Shown: piece by piece, positions 1 through 5,382 of the stretch
Layout of the letters: every line of letters starts with the position of its first letter
How positions within the stretch are numbered: position 1 is the stretch's first letter
NCBI GenBank assembly: GCA_019057355.1
Contig: DXJM01000229.1
Coordinates: forward strand, 1 to 5,410
Length of the DNA stretch: 5,410 bases
Direction: 5' to 3'
DNA from: Promethearchaeota archaeon
Lineage (GTDB): Archaea; Asgardarchaeota; Lokiarchaeia; Sigyniarchaeales; SOKP01
Translations under genes and position numbers: made by a program
Notes under the pieces: model-generated
Seen by the model: only the letters and a program-made list of their open reading frames with translations
Databases searched by the model: none
Told to the model about the DNA's origin: nothing

Positions 1-2
1 TT

Positions 3-230
3 AATTTGATTATATTAATATATGAATGGATATTTCATTCTGGCTTTTGGAATATAACAATTTTCTTCGCTCAAATATTAAGCCCGTTTGGGATTATTAG
101 CGCTACCTTCCCATTCATTATCTTAATGGATAGTCAAAAATGGCGTTTTAAAGCAAGACTGGAAAAAACTCTAATCAAGTTAGATTTAAATAAGGACCTA
201 AAATGTAATGTACAATTATCAGACCGCTAA
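3..230 (+). CDS. C-terminal end of a membrane protein of unknown function (partial)
   Basis: The reading frame is open to the left edge of the window and stops with TAA at 228-230, so this is most likely the tail of a longer gene that starts upstream. A TTG at position 6 could serve as a start but has no special support. The visible 75 residues begin with a hydrophobic, aromatic stretch. A hydrophobic segment of about 27 residues follows (from WNITIFF to FPFIILM), typical of a membrane span. After it comes a basic tail (QKWRFKARLEK) of about 35 residues that the positive-inside rule would place in the cytoplasm. An oligo-T terminator lies directly after the stop, which supports a real gene end. 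I do not recognise the family. The next gene, proS, converges on it. Confidence 0.5.
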   Translation, partial: NLIILIYEWIFHSGFWNITIFFAQILSPFGIISATFPFIILMDSQKWRFKARLEKTLIKLDLNKDLKCNVQLSDR

Positions 231-251
231 TCTTTTTCCTCTCTTTTTTTT
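231..251 (+). terminator. oligo-T terminator after the partial membrane protein gene
   Basis: Immediately after the TAA stop the + strand carries a T5 run (233-237), a short C/T stretch, and a T8 run (244-251). Archaeal RNA polymerase terminates at such T-rich tracts in the non-template strand without needing a hairpin, and none is visible here. The position right behind the stop codon makes a terminator the simplest reading. Confidence 0.65.
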
Positions 252-311
252 ATATGAAGTTTTTATGTTGGAAGTGTTTTAAATGGTAAACCGGTTAATA
301 ACATTTTTCTA

Positions 312-325
312 TTTTTTTTAAAAAA
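312..325. terminator. T8A6 tract, possible bidirectional terminator
   Basis: A run of eight T is followed directly by six A, so both strands show an oligo-T tract. It lies in the convergent spacer between the partial membrane protein gene and proS. It could stop read-through from the left (T8) and transcription of proS from the right (T6). For proS it is over 160 nt beyond the stop codon, and no better oligo-T tract lies closer. The role is inferred from composition and position only. Confidence 0.3.
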
Positions 326-368
326 TCTGTTTAAAACCTCCTGTCATCTATGTAAACGTGATAGTCTC

Positions 369-402
369 TCGATTTAATATTTTGCTCTCAATATTAAATT
401 GA
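369..402. repeat. inverted repeat / AT-rich hairpin in convergent spacer
   Basis: ATTTAATATT at 372-381 is the exact reverse complement of AATATTAAAT at 390-399, with an 8-nt loop (382-389). In the + strand RNA the stem extends by a G-U pair (371/400) and two further pairs (370/401 and 369/402), giving about 13 pairs. In the - strand RNA the 371/400 position is a C-A mismatch. It lies about 90 nt beyond the proS stop, so it could be part of the proS 3' untranslated region, an mRNA end or processing structure, or a protein-binding dyad. Chance pairing in AT-rich DNA cannot be excluded. Confidence 0.5.
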
Positions 403-487
403 TAAGTTTGTACCTGAAAATAAAACCCTTAAATCAATTAAGAGCTTTAAACTTGTGTGGTTTACATATTTAATTTTCCAATCGCTT

Positions 488-1975
488 TCAATAGCTTTTA
501 GCAATATATACCGTGCAGGAGGAGGGTTCTCCACACACGATACAGGATGCAAATTCGTGTTTTTCTTCATCAACCTTCTTCCCCCTCACGAGTCCCCCAA
601 CATCTTTTTCAATAACTTCCGCACAATGATATCCTTTCATGTCAATTGAACAAAAACCGCAAGCTACGATCTTTCCATTTTCAATTGCATCTTTAGCAGA
701 GTCAATTTCATGACATATTTCAATTTGTTCTTCAAAATCAAGCAATGATTTTTTTTTTATCTCAGTGGTGTAATTTTGTGCAATTTCATTAATTTTTTTG
801 TTTAGATCCCCCTGCTTGACAAAAAGTTTCTTACCATCATGTCTCTTTACGATTACAAATTGATCTTTCTCAATATCTTTTGGACCGATTTCAATTCTAA
901 TTGGAACGCCTTTCATTTCCCAAAAATAGAATTTACTTCCTGGGGAACCATCTGAATCGTCTAATTTTACTTTATATTTCGTACTTAATTGATCAAGTAG
1001 ATTCTTGCATTTTCCTAGAACGATCTCCTCTTTTCCTTTTACAAGTATTGGAATGATAACAACTTGAATCGGAGCCAAATCAAAAGGCAAGATTAATCCC
1101 TTATCATCACCGAGATAAGCAATCATGCCCCCATAAATGCGACTTATTGCCGGACCATAACACGTCTGATAGCAATACTGTTCCTTTCCATTTGCATCTA
1201 TGAATTTAACATCAAAAGGTTTTGAAAAATTTTGCCCTAATAAGTGCGTAGATGGGAGCTGCAAAACTTTTCCAGAACCCATTAAAGCATCAGCTGCATA
1301 GGTGTGGACGGCTCCTGAAAATTTATCCCACTCAGGTCTTTGAAAAAAGATAATCGGTATGCAGAACTCCTCTTCTAACATTTCATGGGTCATTTGCATG
1401 TCTTCTATGACTTGATTTTTTGCGTCTTCTTCTGTAGCAAAGCAATTATGTGCTTCAATCCAATGAAATTCTCTCCCTCTAAAAAAAGGACGTGTCATTT
1501 TACCCTCATAACGCCATACTTGACAAGATTGATATCTTTTAAACGGTAAATCATTATAACTTCTAATCCAGTAAGCATACATCTTGTATAATGCCGTCTC
1601 ACTGGTGGGTCTGAGGGCTAATCTCTCACTTAAGGGTCCAGAACTTCCTGCTTCAGTAACCCAAAACACCTCTGGAGCAAAACCTTCCACGTGTTCGGCC
1701 TCTAAATGGAAATTGGACTCGGGTATGAGTGAAGGCATTATGAGGGGAAGATGATGGTTTTTTTCTAATAGATCTTCATACTTCTTGTACATTTTTTTAA
1801 TTGTTATTGTTGCCCATGGAAGATAACAGACAAATCCTTTAATATTATATCTAATATCTGCAAGTTCGCATTTACTTATTAACTCCGTATACCATGTAGA
1901 AAAGTCTTCTTCTTTTAAGGCAGTGATTCCCGTAATGGGTGCTTCTTTTTTCATTTTTGCCATTGTAATCATCAT
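488..1975 (-). CDS. proS: prolyl-tRNA synthetase, archaeal/eukaryotic type
   Basis: This class II enzyme charges tRNA-Pro with proline in the cytoplasm using ATP. The 495-residue length fits the archaeal-type family (about 480). Residues 45-110 hold the motif 1 region (PSLIPES, EHVEGFAPE). The TXE-type proline/ATP loop is LRPTSET at 121-127. Motif 2 includes WRYE (154-157) and TRPFFRGREF (161-170). The family block with LGQNF is at 246-250. Motif 3 (about 273-305) keeps Arg279 and ends GLILPFDLAPIQ. The anticodon-binding domain follows (about 305-405, with RIEIGPKD at 360-367), then a C-terminal cysteine domain (Cys439, 442, 451, 478, 481, 487) and the terminal Tyr expected in this type. The segment often written HGD in motif 3 reads LGD (288-290). 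Two ATG codons open the frame, and Met5 and Met8 are alternatives. There is no Shine-Dalgarno site, and a TATA-like box about 26 bp upstream suggests a leaderless mRNA. The gene is single, divergent from the OsmC gene. Confidence 0.97.
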   Translation of the reverse strand: MMITMAKMKKEAPITGITALKEEDFSTWYTELISKCELADIRYNIKGFVCYLPWATITIKKMYKKYEDLLEKNHHLPLIMPSLIPESNFHLEAEHVEGFAPEVFWVTEAGSSGPLSERLALRPTSETALYKMYAYWIRSYNDLPFKRYQSCQVWRYEGKMTRPFFRGREFHWIEAHNCFATEEDAKNQVIEDMQMTHEMLEEEFCIPIIFFQRPEWDKFSGAVHTYAADALMGSGKVLQLPSTHLLGQNFSKPFDVKFIDANGKEQYCYQTCYGPAISRIYGGMIAYLGDDKGLILPFDLAPIQVVIIPILVKGKEEIVLGKCKNLLDQLSTKYKVKLDDSDGSPGSKFYFWEMKGVPIRIEIGPKDIEKDQFVIVKRHDGKKLFVKQGDLNKKINEIAQNYTTEIKKKSLLDFEEQIEICHEIDSAKDAIENGKIVACGFCSIDMKGYHCAEVIEKDVGGLVRGKKVDEEKHEFASCIVCGEPSSCTVYIAKSY

Positions 1976-1990
1976 TATAAATTAAACAAA

Positions 1991-2005
1991 AATTAAATAT
2001 TTAAT
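1991..2005 (-). promoter_or_regulatory. probable proS core promoter (TATA-like box)
   Basis: On the minus strand this stretch reads AATTAAATATTTAAT in its complement, containing ATTAAATA (2005 to 1998), one base off the archaeal TATA consensus TTTAWATA. Its centre lies about 26 bp before the first ATG of proS at 1975, the normal TATA-to-start-site distance. Transcription would therefore begin at or very near the start codon, which agrees with the missing Shine-Dalgarno site. AT-rich surroundings make a chance match possible. Confidence 0.5.
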
Positions 2006-2178
2006 GCATTGATTGTCTTTGAAACTCACGCATCATAAATAATAATCATATTTTCAATAATCAAATTTTTAAAGGTTTAAAGTGATACTTCCTAAAATTT
2101 TGAGATACCTATTTATTTGAATATCTTTTCATGTCATGCCATTCATCAAGTTCTTAATTGAAGTAATATTTTGATATC

Positions 2179-2736
2179 ATGTTGAGCATGAGTGAAAAAT
2201 TGATTAATAAGAACATTATTGGGACATATACCAAGCGACTTGAAAATATGAACAAATATAAATTCACGGAGAAGGGGGATGCACTTTACATCACAACATT
2301 GGTCGCGGAAACAAGGCAACTTCAAGACCTCCACGTGATAACAGATATAGGTGATTTATCATTTGATTGTGATGCTCCTGAAGACCTCGGAGGCTCTGGA
2401 ACTATCGCAACAGCCATGAAGCTTTTTTTAGCTTCATTCGCAAATTGTCTGGAAATCACGGGATTATTATATTTTTCTTTTTCACACCTGAAGATCAATT
2501 CACTAAATGTGAGCGTTGAAGCGACTCATGACAAGAGAGCAGCTTTAAATATCAAGGGTGCTCCTTTACCGGGATTTTATAAATATAAAATCACGTGGTA
2601 TGTGGATTCAGAAGAAAGACTGAGCAAGATTCAACAAGTTCTTAAGAAAGTAGAACAAGCCTGTCCTGTAAGAGGATCTTTAGAGCATCCTAAAGAATTC
2701 TTAGAAGAAATAGTTATCATAAAGGAAAATCGATAA
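2179..2736 (+). CDS. OsmC/Ohr-family protein (probable thiol peroxidase)
   Basis: Members of this family reduce organic hydroperoxides in the cytoplasm with a pair of cysteines, using lipoyl or other dithiol partners. The 185-residue product shows the family pattern. DAPEDLGGSGT (65-75) precedes the first cysteine helix, FLASFANC, with Cys90 as the expected peroxidatic residue. The second cysteine is in ACPVRGSL (161-168), Cys162, the resolving position. Both catalytic cysteines are thus present. Typical members are about 140 residues; this one has some 25-30 extra residues at the N terminus, so a later start at Met4 (2188) or Met24 (2248) is possible. No Shine-Dalgarno site precedes any of the three. 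Candidate TATA-like stretches lie at 2067-2082 and 2110-2124. The gene is divergent from proS and ends 7 bp from the convergent gene on the minus strand. Physiological substrate and exact subfamily are not decidable here. Confidence 0.88.
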   Translation: MLSMSEKLINKNIIGTYTKRLENMNKYKFTEKGDALYITTLVAETRQLQDLHVITDIGDLSFDCDAPEDLGGSGTIATAMKLFLASFANCLEITGLLYFSFSHLKINSLNVSVEATHDKRAALNIKGAPLPGFYKYKITWYVDSEERLSKIQQVLKKVEQACPVRGSLEHPKEFLEEIVIIKENR

Positions 2737-2743
2737 CATCTTT

Positions 2744-3493
2744 CTATTCTTTATCAAATAATAATCGAGCGTCAGTAATTATCTTCTTGTCTTTCATTAT
2801 TACCTTGTATTTTTTTGACTCTAAATAATTTTTTAGTTCATTTCCAACTTTTATAATAATCCCTTCACTTGCTTCAGGATTCACCACTAATTCCATAACA
2901 GTTTGAGCTGATTCAAAGCTTTGTTTTTTTAACTCTTCAGTTAGAGGCTTTATAATAATATTATCGGCACCTGCAATCTTTCCAATTTTCTTTATTTCTT
3001 GCTCTAAAGGACCAATAGCAAAAAATTCGTGAGTTTTAGCTTCAAATTTCTCTGCTATAATTGTCTCTAAAACATTTCTCGTCTCTTGGTCATAAAAAGC
3101 CGTTAATTCTTGACTACTTATCACTCTATATTTCCCTGATATCAGAATATCCTTCTCTTTAATAAAATCAATAAAAATTTCATAATAATTGTCATCAATC
3201 TGTTCGAAATTTTCAACGTGTCTTACAAAATCAGTTAATTTATCCATGAGATCATAATAAAATTTCAGTTTTGATTTGATTTCAAGTTTATCCCGCATAT
3301 CTTTTATCTCTGGGTAATATTTTTTTAAAATTACATTTATTTGCTTGGTAATATTAGCACATATCTGAGCAATATCATTCACGTGTCTGATAGACTTATC
3401 TCCCATTAATTCAAGCAATCTTTCATCCAGTACTTTCAATCCCTTGAAAAGTTCATCGATTTTTTTCACATATTTTTTTTCAATATAAGACAT
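2744..3493 (-). CDS. hypothetical helical protein, 249 residues
   Basis: I do not recognise a family. The product is rich in Lys, Glu and Ile and has a single cysteine (Cys45), no signal peptide and no membrane span, so it is probably cytoplasmic. Residues 1-120 look mostly helical, with long charged amphipathic stretches that could form a helical bundle or coiled coil. Residues about 155-249 look mixed alpha/beta, with short strand-like segments (NIIIKP near 178-183, GIIIKV at 211-216, YKVIM at 229-233). The start is well supported: ATG at 3493 follows AAGGAAG (3506-3500), the clearest Shine-Dalgarno-like site in the window. The frame is open for 249 codons, ends in TAG and is flanked by sensible promoter DNA, so it is a real gene. 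It diverges from the 128-residue gene and converges on the OsmC gene with a 7-bp gap. No function is proposed. Confidence 0.85.
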   Translation of the reverse strand: MSYIEKKYVKKIDELFKGLKVLDERLLELMGDKSIRHVNDIAQICANITKQINVILKKYYPEIKDMRDKLEIKSKLKFYYDLMDKLTDFVRHVENFEQIDDNYYEIFIDFIKEKDILISGKYRVISSQELTAFYDQETRNVLETIIAEKFEAKTHEFFAIGPLEQEIKKIGKIAGADNIIIKPLTEELKKQSFESAQTVMELVVNPEASEGIIIKVGNELKNYLESKKYKVIMKDKKIITDARLLFDKE

Positions 3494-3499
3494 ATTCTT

Positions 3500-3506
3500 C
3501 TTCCTT
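3500..3506 (-). promoter_or_regulatory. Shine-Dalgarno-like site of the 249-residue gene
   Basis: On the minus strand AAGGAAG ends 6 nt before the ATG at 3493. The spacing is normal for ribosome binding and fixes the start of this gene. The other complete genes in the window lack a comparably placed site, so this mRNA probably has a leader while proS, for example, may be leaderless. Confidence 0.55.
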
Positions 3507-3532
3507 TATTTATTTCAATTCTCTCACTATTA

Positions 3533-3560
3533 AAAGGATAAAAATACTCCTTTAAATGAT
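3533..3560. promoter_or_regulatory. divergent promoter core with inverted repeat and shared TATA-like box
   Basis: AAAGGA at 3533-3538 and TCCTTT at 3548-3553 form a 6-bp inverted repeat around a 9-bp spacer. The right arm overlaps TTTAAATG (3551-3558), one base from TTTAWATA. Read on the other strand the same bases give ATTTAAAG. As a + strand TATA box it would place the start site near 3580, about 17 nt before the TTG of the 128-residue gene. On the minus strand it would place it near 3528, giving the 249-residue gene a leader of about 35 nt that includes its Shine-Dalgarno site. One palindromic core could therefore serve both genes, and the dyad could be an operator. This is inferred from position. 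Confidence 0.4.
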
Positions 3561-3596
3561 TAATGAAAAGGAAATAGTTGTTTTTCTGTTTAGCAA

Positions 3597-3983
3597 TTGC
3601 AAGATTTACCAATTAGACAATCACTAATTGAAGTTATGAAAGATAACATTTTTCATGTCTATATGAATGGTAATGGTAATAAGGTTGTTATAGTAATGAA
3701 TTTTATTGAATATAATCCCATAAAACCAGCATTTAGTTCAAGCGGGACGTATGATGATGAGAATTATGTAAAGAAAAGCATTACATCGATTCAATTTAAT
3801 AAAATCAAGCATTTTATTGATGAATGTGTTAATTATACGATAAATCATGTCAAGGATGGAGTAAAATTAGGTGGAATTATTATCATTAAGGAAGGGAATA
3901 ATGAGACTATTTTTATTTTAGGTCCAAATTCTCGTTACTTTATAAATATAAAGAAAACATTTCACGAAATAATTGGGAATTAA
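3597..3983 (+). CDS. hypothetical protein, 128 residues, uncertain start
   Basis: No family is recognised with confidence. The protein has no signal peptide or membrane span and looks alpha/beta: a strand-like KVVIVMNFI (29-37), a helix around 65-88, then GGIIIIKEGNNETIFILG (92-109), probably a beta hairpin, and a C-terminal helix. The last 50 residues faintly resemble the strand pair that opens the diadenylate cyclase (DAC/DisA_N) domain, but the protein ends before that fold's DGA and RHR motifs would appear, so no enzymatic role is claimed. The start is doubtful: an in-frame TAG at 3591 forces TTG at 3597 or ATG at 3636 (Met14), neither with a Shine-Dalgarno site. An ATG at 3556 opens another frame that overlaps this one, raising the possibility of a frameshift. 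The gene is divergent from the 249-residue gene and convergent with tfb. Confidence 0.65.
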   Translation: MQDLPIRQSLIEVMKDNIFHVYMNGNGNKVVIVMNFIEYNPIKPAFSSSGTYDDENYVKKSITSIQFNKIKHFIDECVNYTINHVKDGVKLGGIIIIKEGNNETIFILGPNSRYFINIKKTFHEIIGN

Positions 3984-4048
3984 CCAATCTTAAGATAAAG
4001 ATATTTCCAAAATCTTTTAAAACTCTTGATAATCTGCGATAAAATATT

Positions 4049-4073
4049 AAAAAAAAAAGACTATGAAAAAAAA
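4049..4073 (-). terminator. oligo-T terminator of tfb
   Basis: Beyond the tfb stop (TAG, 4080-4078) the minus strand has a T8 run (4073-4066) and then a T10 run (4058-4049), the first beginning only 4 nt after the stop codon. Two closely spaced oligo-T tracts directly downstream of a gene are a typical archaeal intrinsic terminator. The tracts also mark the end of the convergent spacer facing the 128-residue gene. Confidence 0.75.
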
Positions 4074-4077
4074 TTGC

Positions 4078-4995
4078 CTAAAGTTTATTTTTGATTTGTT
4101 TACTTCTTGAACGTAGAGTGACTTCGGTGACTTTTGCAATTTCACTTACTTCTGCCTGTGTTTTACGACAATTTCCCGCTTTGGCCGCCATGTAAATGAC
4201 GGAAGCCGCTAATCCTTTCGGATCCTTGCCCGTGCGAAGTAATCCGTTCTTACTTGCTTGTACGAGCATCTGAATGGCTATCTTTTGTACCTCCATTGGA
4301 AGATCGAGGTCATTACCAAATCGAAATACCAATTGTTCTGCTGTAATAGGCTTGTATTTCAAATTAAGTTCAGGCAATACTTCCTTCACTACCATGCCCA
4401 AGCTACGATGGACAGTCCTTCTTGGAGTCATCGATGCTTCGCATACTTCTTCAAGTAATCGTGGAAATTCATGTACTCTAATTGCGGCATATAAAGAAGC
4501 GGCGATGAATCCATCAATAGAACGCCCCATCGTTAATTTCTTTTTTGCCACCACGGAATAGATTTTCCATGATGTTTCTTTAATATACTCAGGTACATTC
4601 AATTTTGACGTGAGCATTTTTAACTTTGGTTTTGCTTCCCAGAAATTTCTTTCAATGCTAGAAATTAATGAGTTTTGAATTTTTGATAATCTTGAAAATA
4701 AAGTCTTGCCTTTAGCACCAATTAATCGTCCTTTGGAATCGATCTTAGAGTTTGGGAGCATTGTTCGTGGTCCGAACTCCCTCCATCGAGGTTCAGTTCT
4801 CCTGCGTTTATTTACCTCTTCCACGGTATAAGCTCTTCTTTCATTTCCAACAAGATTTCTACTTATAATCATCCCGCAGTTAAGGCAAACATTATCGCCT
4901 TCACGGGACTCGATGGATGGGTTTTCACAGCAAATATCGGATTCCTCTGATGAACGGGCATTCATTCGAAGTCGTTCTTTGTAGTTGTACGACAT
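4078..4995 (-). CDS. tfb: transcription initiation factor B (TFB, TFIIB homologue) with atypical zinc ribbon
   Basis: TFB binds the TBP-TATA complex and the BRE, and recruits RNA polymerase to promoters. Counting from the ATG at 4995 (305 residues, normal for the family), residues 21-42 are the N-terminal zinc ribbon. Residues 51-90 are the B-reader/linker, with ERRAY (52-56) and a basic RRR-containing stretch. Cyclin repeat 1 spans about 98-207 (GRSIDGFIAASLYAA from 157) and repeat 2 about 215-305 (GKDPKGLAAS from 256). VTEVTLRSR (289-297) is the BRE-contacting helix-turn-helix. The ribbon is odd: the second knuckle CLNC (37-40) is intact, but the first reads CCEN (22-25), with Asn where the fourth ligand should be. 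A GTG in frame at 5004 would add three residues; I prefer the ATG. The gene is monocistronic, with a T-rich terminator. The organism may have other TFB copies with a normal ribbon, which this window cannot show. Confidence 0.95.
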   Translation of the reverse strand: MSYNYKERLRMNARSSEESDICCENPSIESREGDNVCLNCGMIISRNLVGNERRAYTVEEVNKRRRTEPRWREFGPRTMLPNSKIDSKGRLIGAKGKTLFSRLSKIQNSLISSIERNFWEAKPKLKMLTSKLNVPEYIKETSWKIYSVVAKKKLTMGRSIDGFIAASLYAAIRVHEFPRLLEEVCEASMTPRRTVHRSLGMVVKEVLPELNLKYKPITAEQLVFRFGNDLDLPMEVQKIAIQMLVQASKNGLLRTGKDPKGLAASVIYMAAKAGNCRKTQAEVSEIAKVTEVTLRSRSKQIKNKL

Positions 4996-5123
4996 ATTTA
5001 TCACTTTTTTACATTTTTACTGTATTGTTTTATGGATGCATTAATTTTTAATGTTATGAGAAAGTTAATGATCAAGATCGATAATTCATGGTTCACTTTC
5101 TAAACAGTTAGTGTTGAAATCCA

Positions 5124-5131
5124 TATATAAA
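5124..5131 (-). promoter_or_regulatory. TATA box, possible tfb promoter
   Basis: On the minus strand this is TTTATATA, a perfect match to the archaeal consensus TTTAWATA, preceded by GATAAA-like purine-rich DNA where the BRE would lie. Transcription would start near 5100, leaving a leader of roughly 105 nt before the tfb ATG. A weaker candidate, ATTAAAAATTAA (5052-5041), would give a leader of about 25 nt. The sequence also reads TATATAAAT on the + strand, so orientation is not certain. Confidence 0.4.
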
Positions 5132-5191
5132 TTTATCAATTTTTTTTTATAATCATTTACTCTTTCTTAATAAAATTATAAATCACTATAG

Positions 5192-5200
5192 TATTTAAAT
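5192..5200. promoter_or_regulatory. second TATA-like box in the tfb upstream region
   Basis: TATTTAAAT on the + strand gives TTTAAATA on the minus strand, again a full consensus match. On the minus strand it would be an additional distal tfb promoter. On the + strand it would start transcription near 5220, at the only GC-richer patch of this spacer (TCTGCCGCTACA, 5224-5235), with no open reading frame of meaningful length after it. Confidence 0.3.
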
Positions 5201-5241
5201 GAATCCTCTTGAATTAGTTCTAGTCTGCCGCTACATACAAT

Positions 5242-5263
5242 AAATGGGAAAAAAATGGGAAAA
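5242..5263 (+). repeat. 11-bp tandem repeat (2 copies)
   Basis: AAATGGGAAAA occurs twice back to back (5242-5252 and 5253-5263), without mismatch. The 11-bp period is close to one helical turn, so both copies face the same side of the DNA, as would suit a protein-binding site. It may also be simple slippage in A-rich DNA. Confidence 0.6.
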
Positions 5264-5369
5264 ATATAAACAAAAATAAAATGAGCTTTTATAAAATTGT
5301 AGAAATGATAAAGTGAAAAATTACGTGCTTCTTCAACAAAATTATAAATTACACTTCATTTTATACTAT

Positions 5370-5382
5370 CTTTAAATTAAAG
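5370..5382. repeat. small dyad CTTTAA-A-TTAAAG near the right edge
   Basis: CTTTAA (5370-5375) and TTAAAG (5377-5382) form a perfect 6-bp inverted repeat around one base. It contains a TATA-like TTTAAATT and is followed by GATAATAC. The stretch TTAAAGGATAATAC here is similar to TTAAAAGGATAAAAATAC at 3530-3547 in the divergent promoter. It may be the promoter of a gene beyond the window. Confidence 0.35.

Noticed and set aside
288..295. AACCGGTT palindrome
   Set aside because: Only 8 bp and not extended by flanking bases; consistent with chance.
455..649. 64-codon + strand frame
   Set aside because: Most of it is antisense to the 3' end of proS, whose product is clearly recognised; it has no ribosome-binding site or family resemblance.
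2146..2334. 62-codon - strand frame
   Set aside because: It overlaps the start of the OsmC-family gene and its promoter region on the other strand; no recognisable product.
4258..4561. Two overlapping + strand frames of 66 and 95 codons
   Set aside because: Both are antisense to the cyclin repeats of tfb, whose identity is secure.
5070..5079. GATC-AA-GATC inverted repeat in the tfb upstream region
   Set aside because: Four-base arms are too short to call a site without other support.
5213..5236. tRNA-like 3' end (TAGTTCTAGTCTGCCGCTAC)
   Set aside because: The T-loop does not fit TTCRANT, there is no matching acceptor strand upstream and no cloverleaf can be drawn on either strand.
5244..5279. 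11-codon frame starting ATGGGAAAA
   Set aside because: Too short, built from the A-rich tandem repeat, without a ribosome-binding site.
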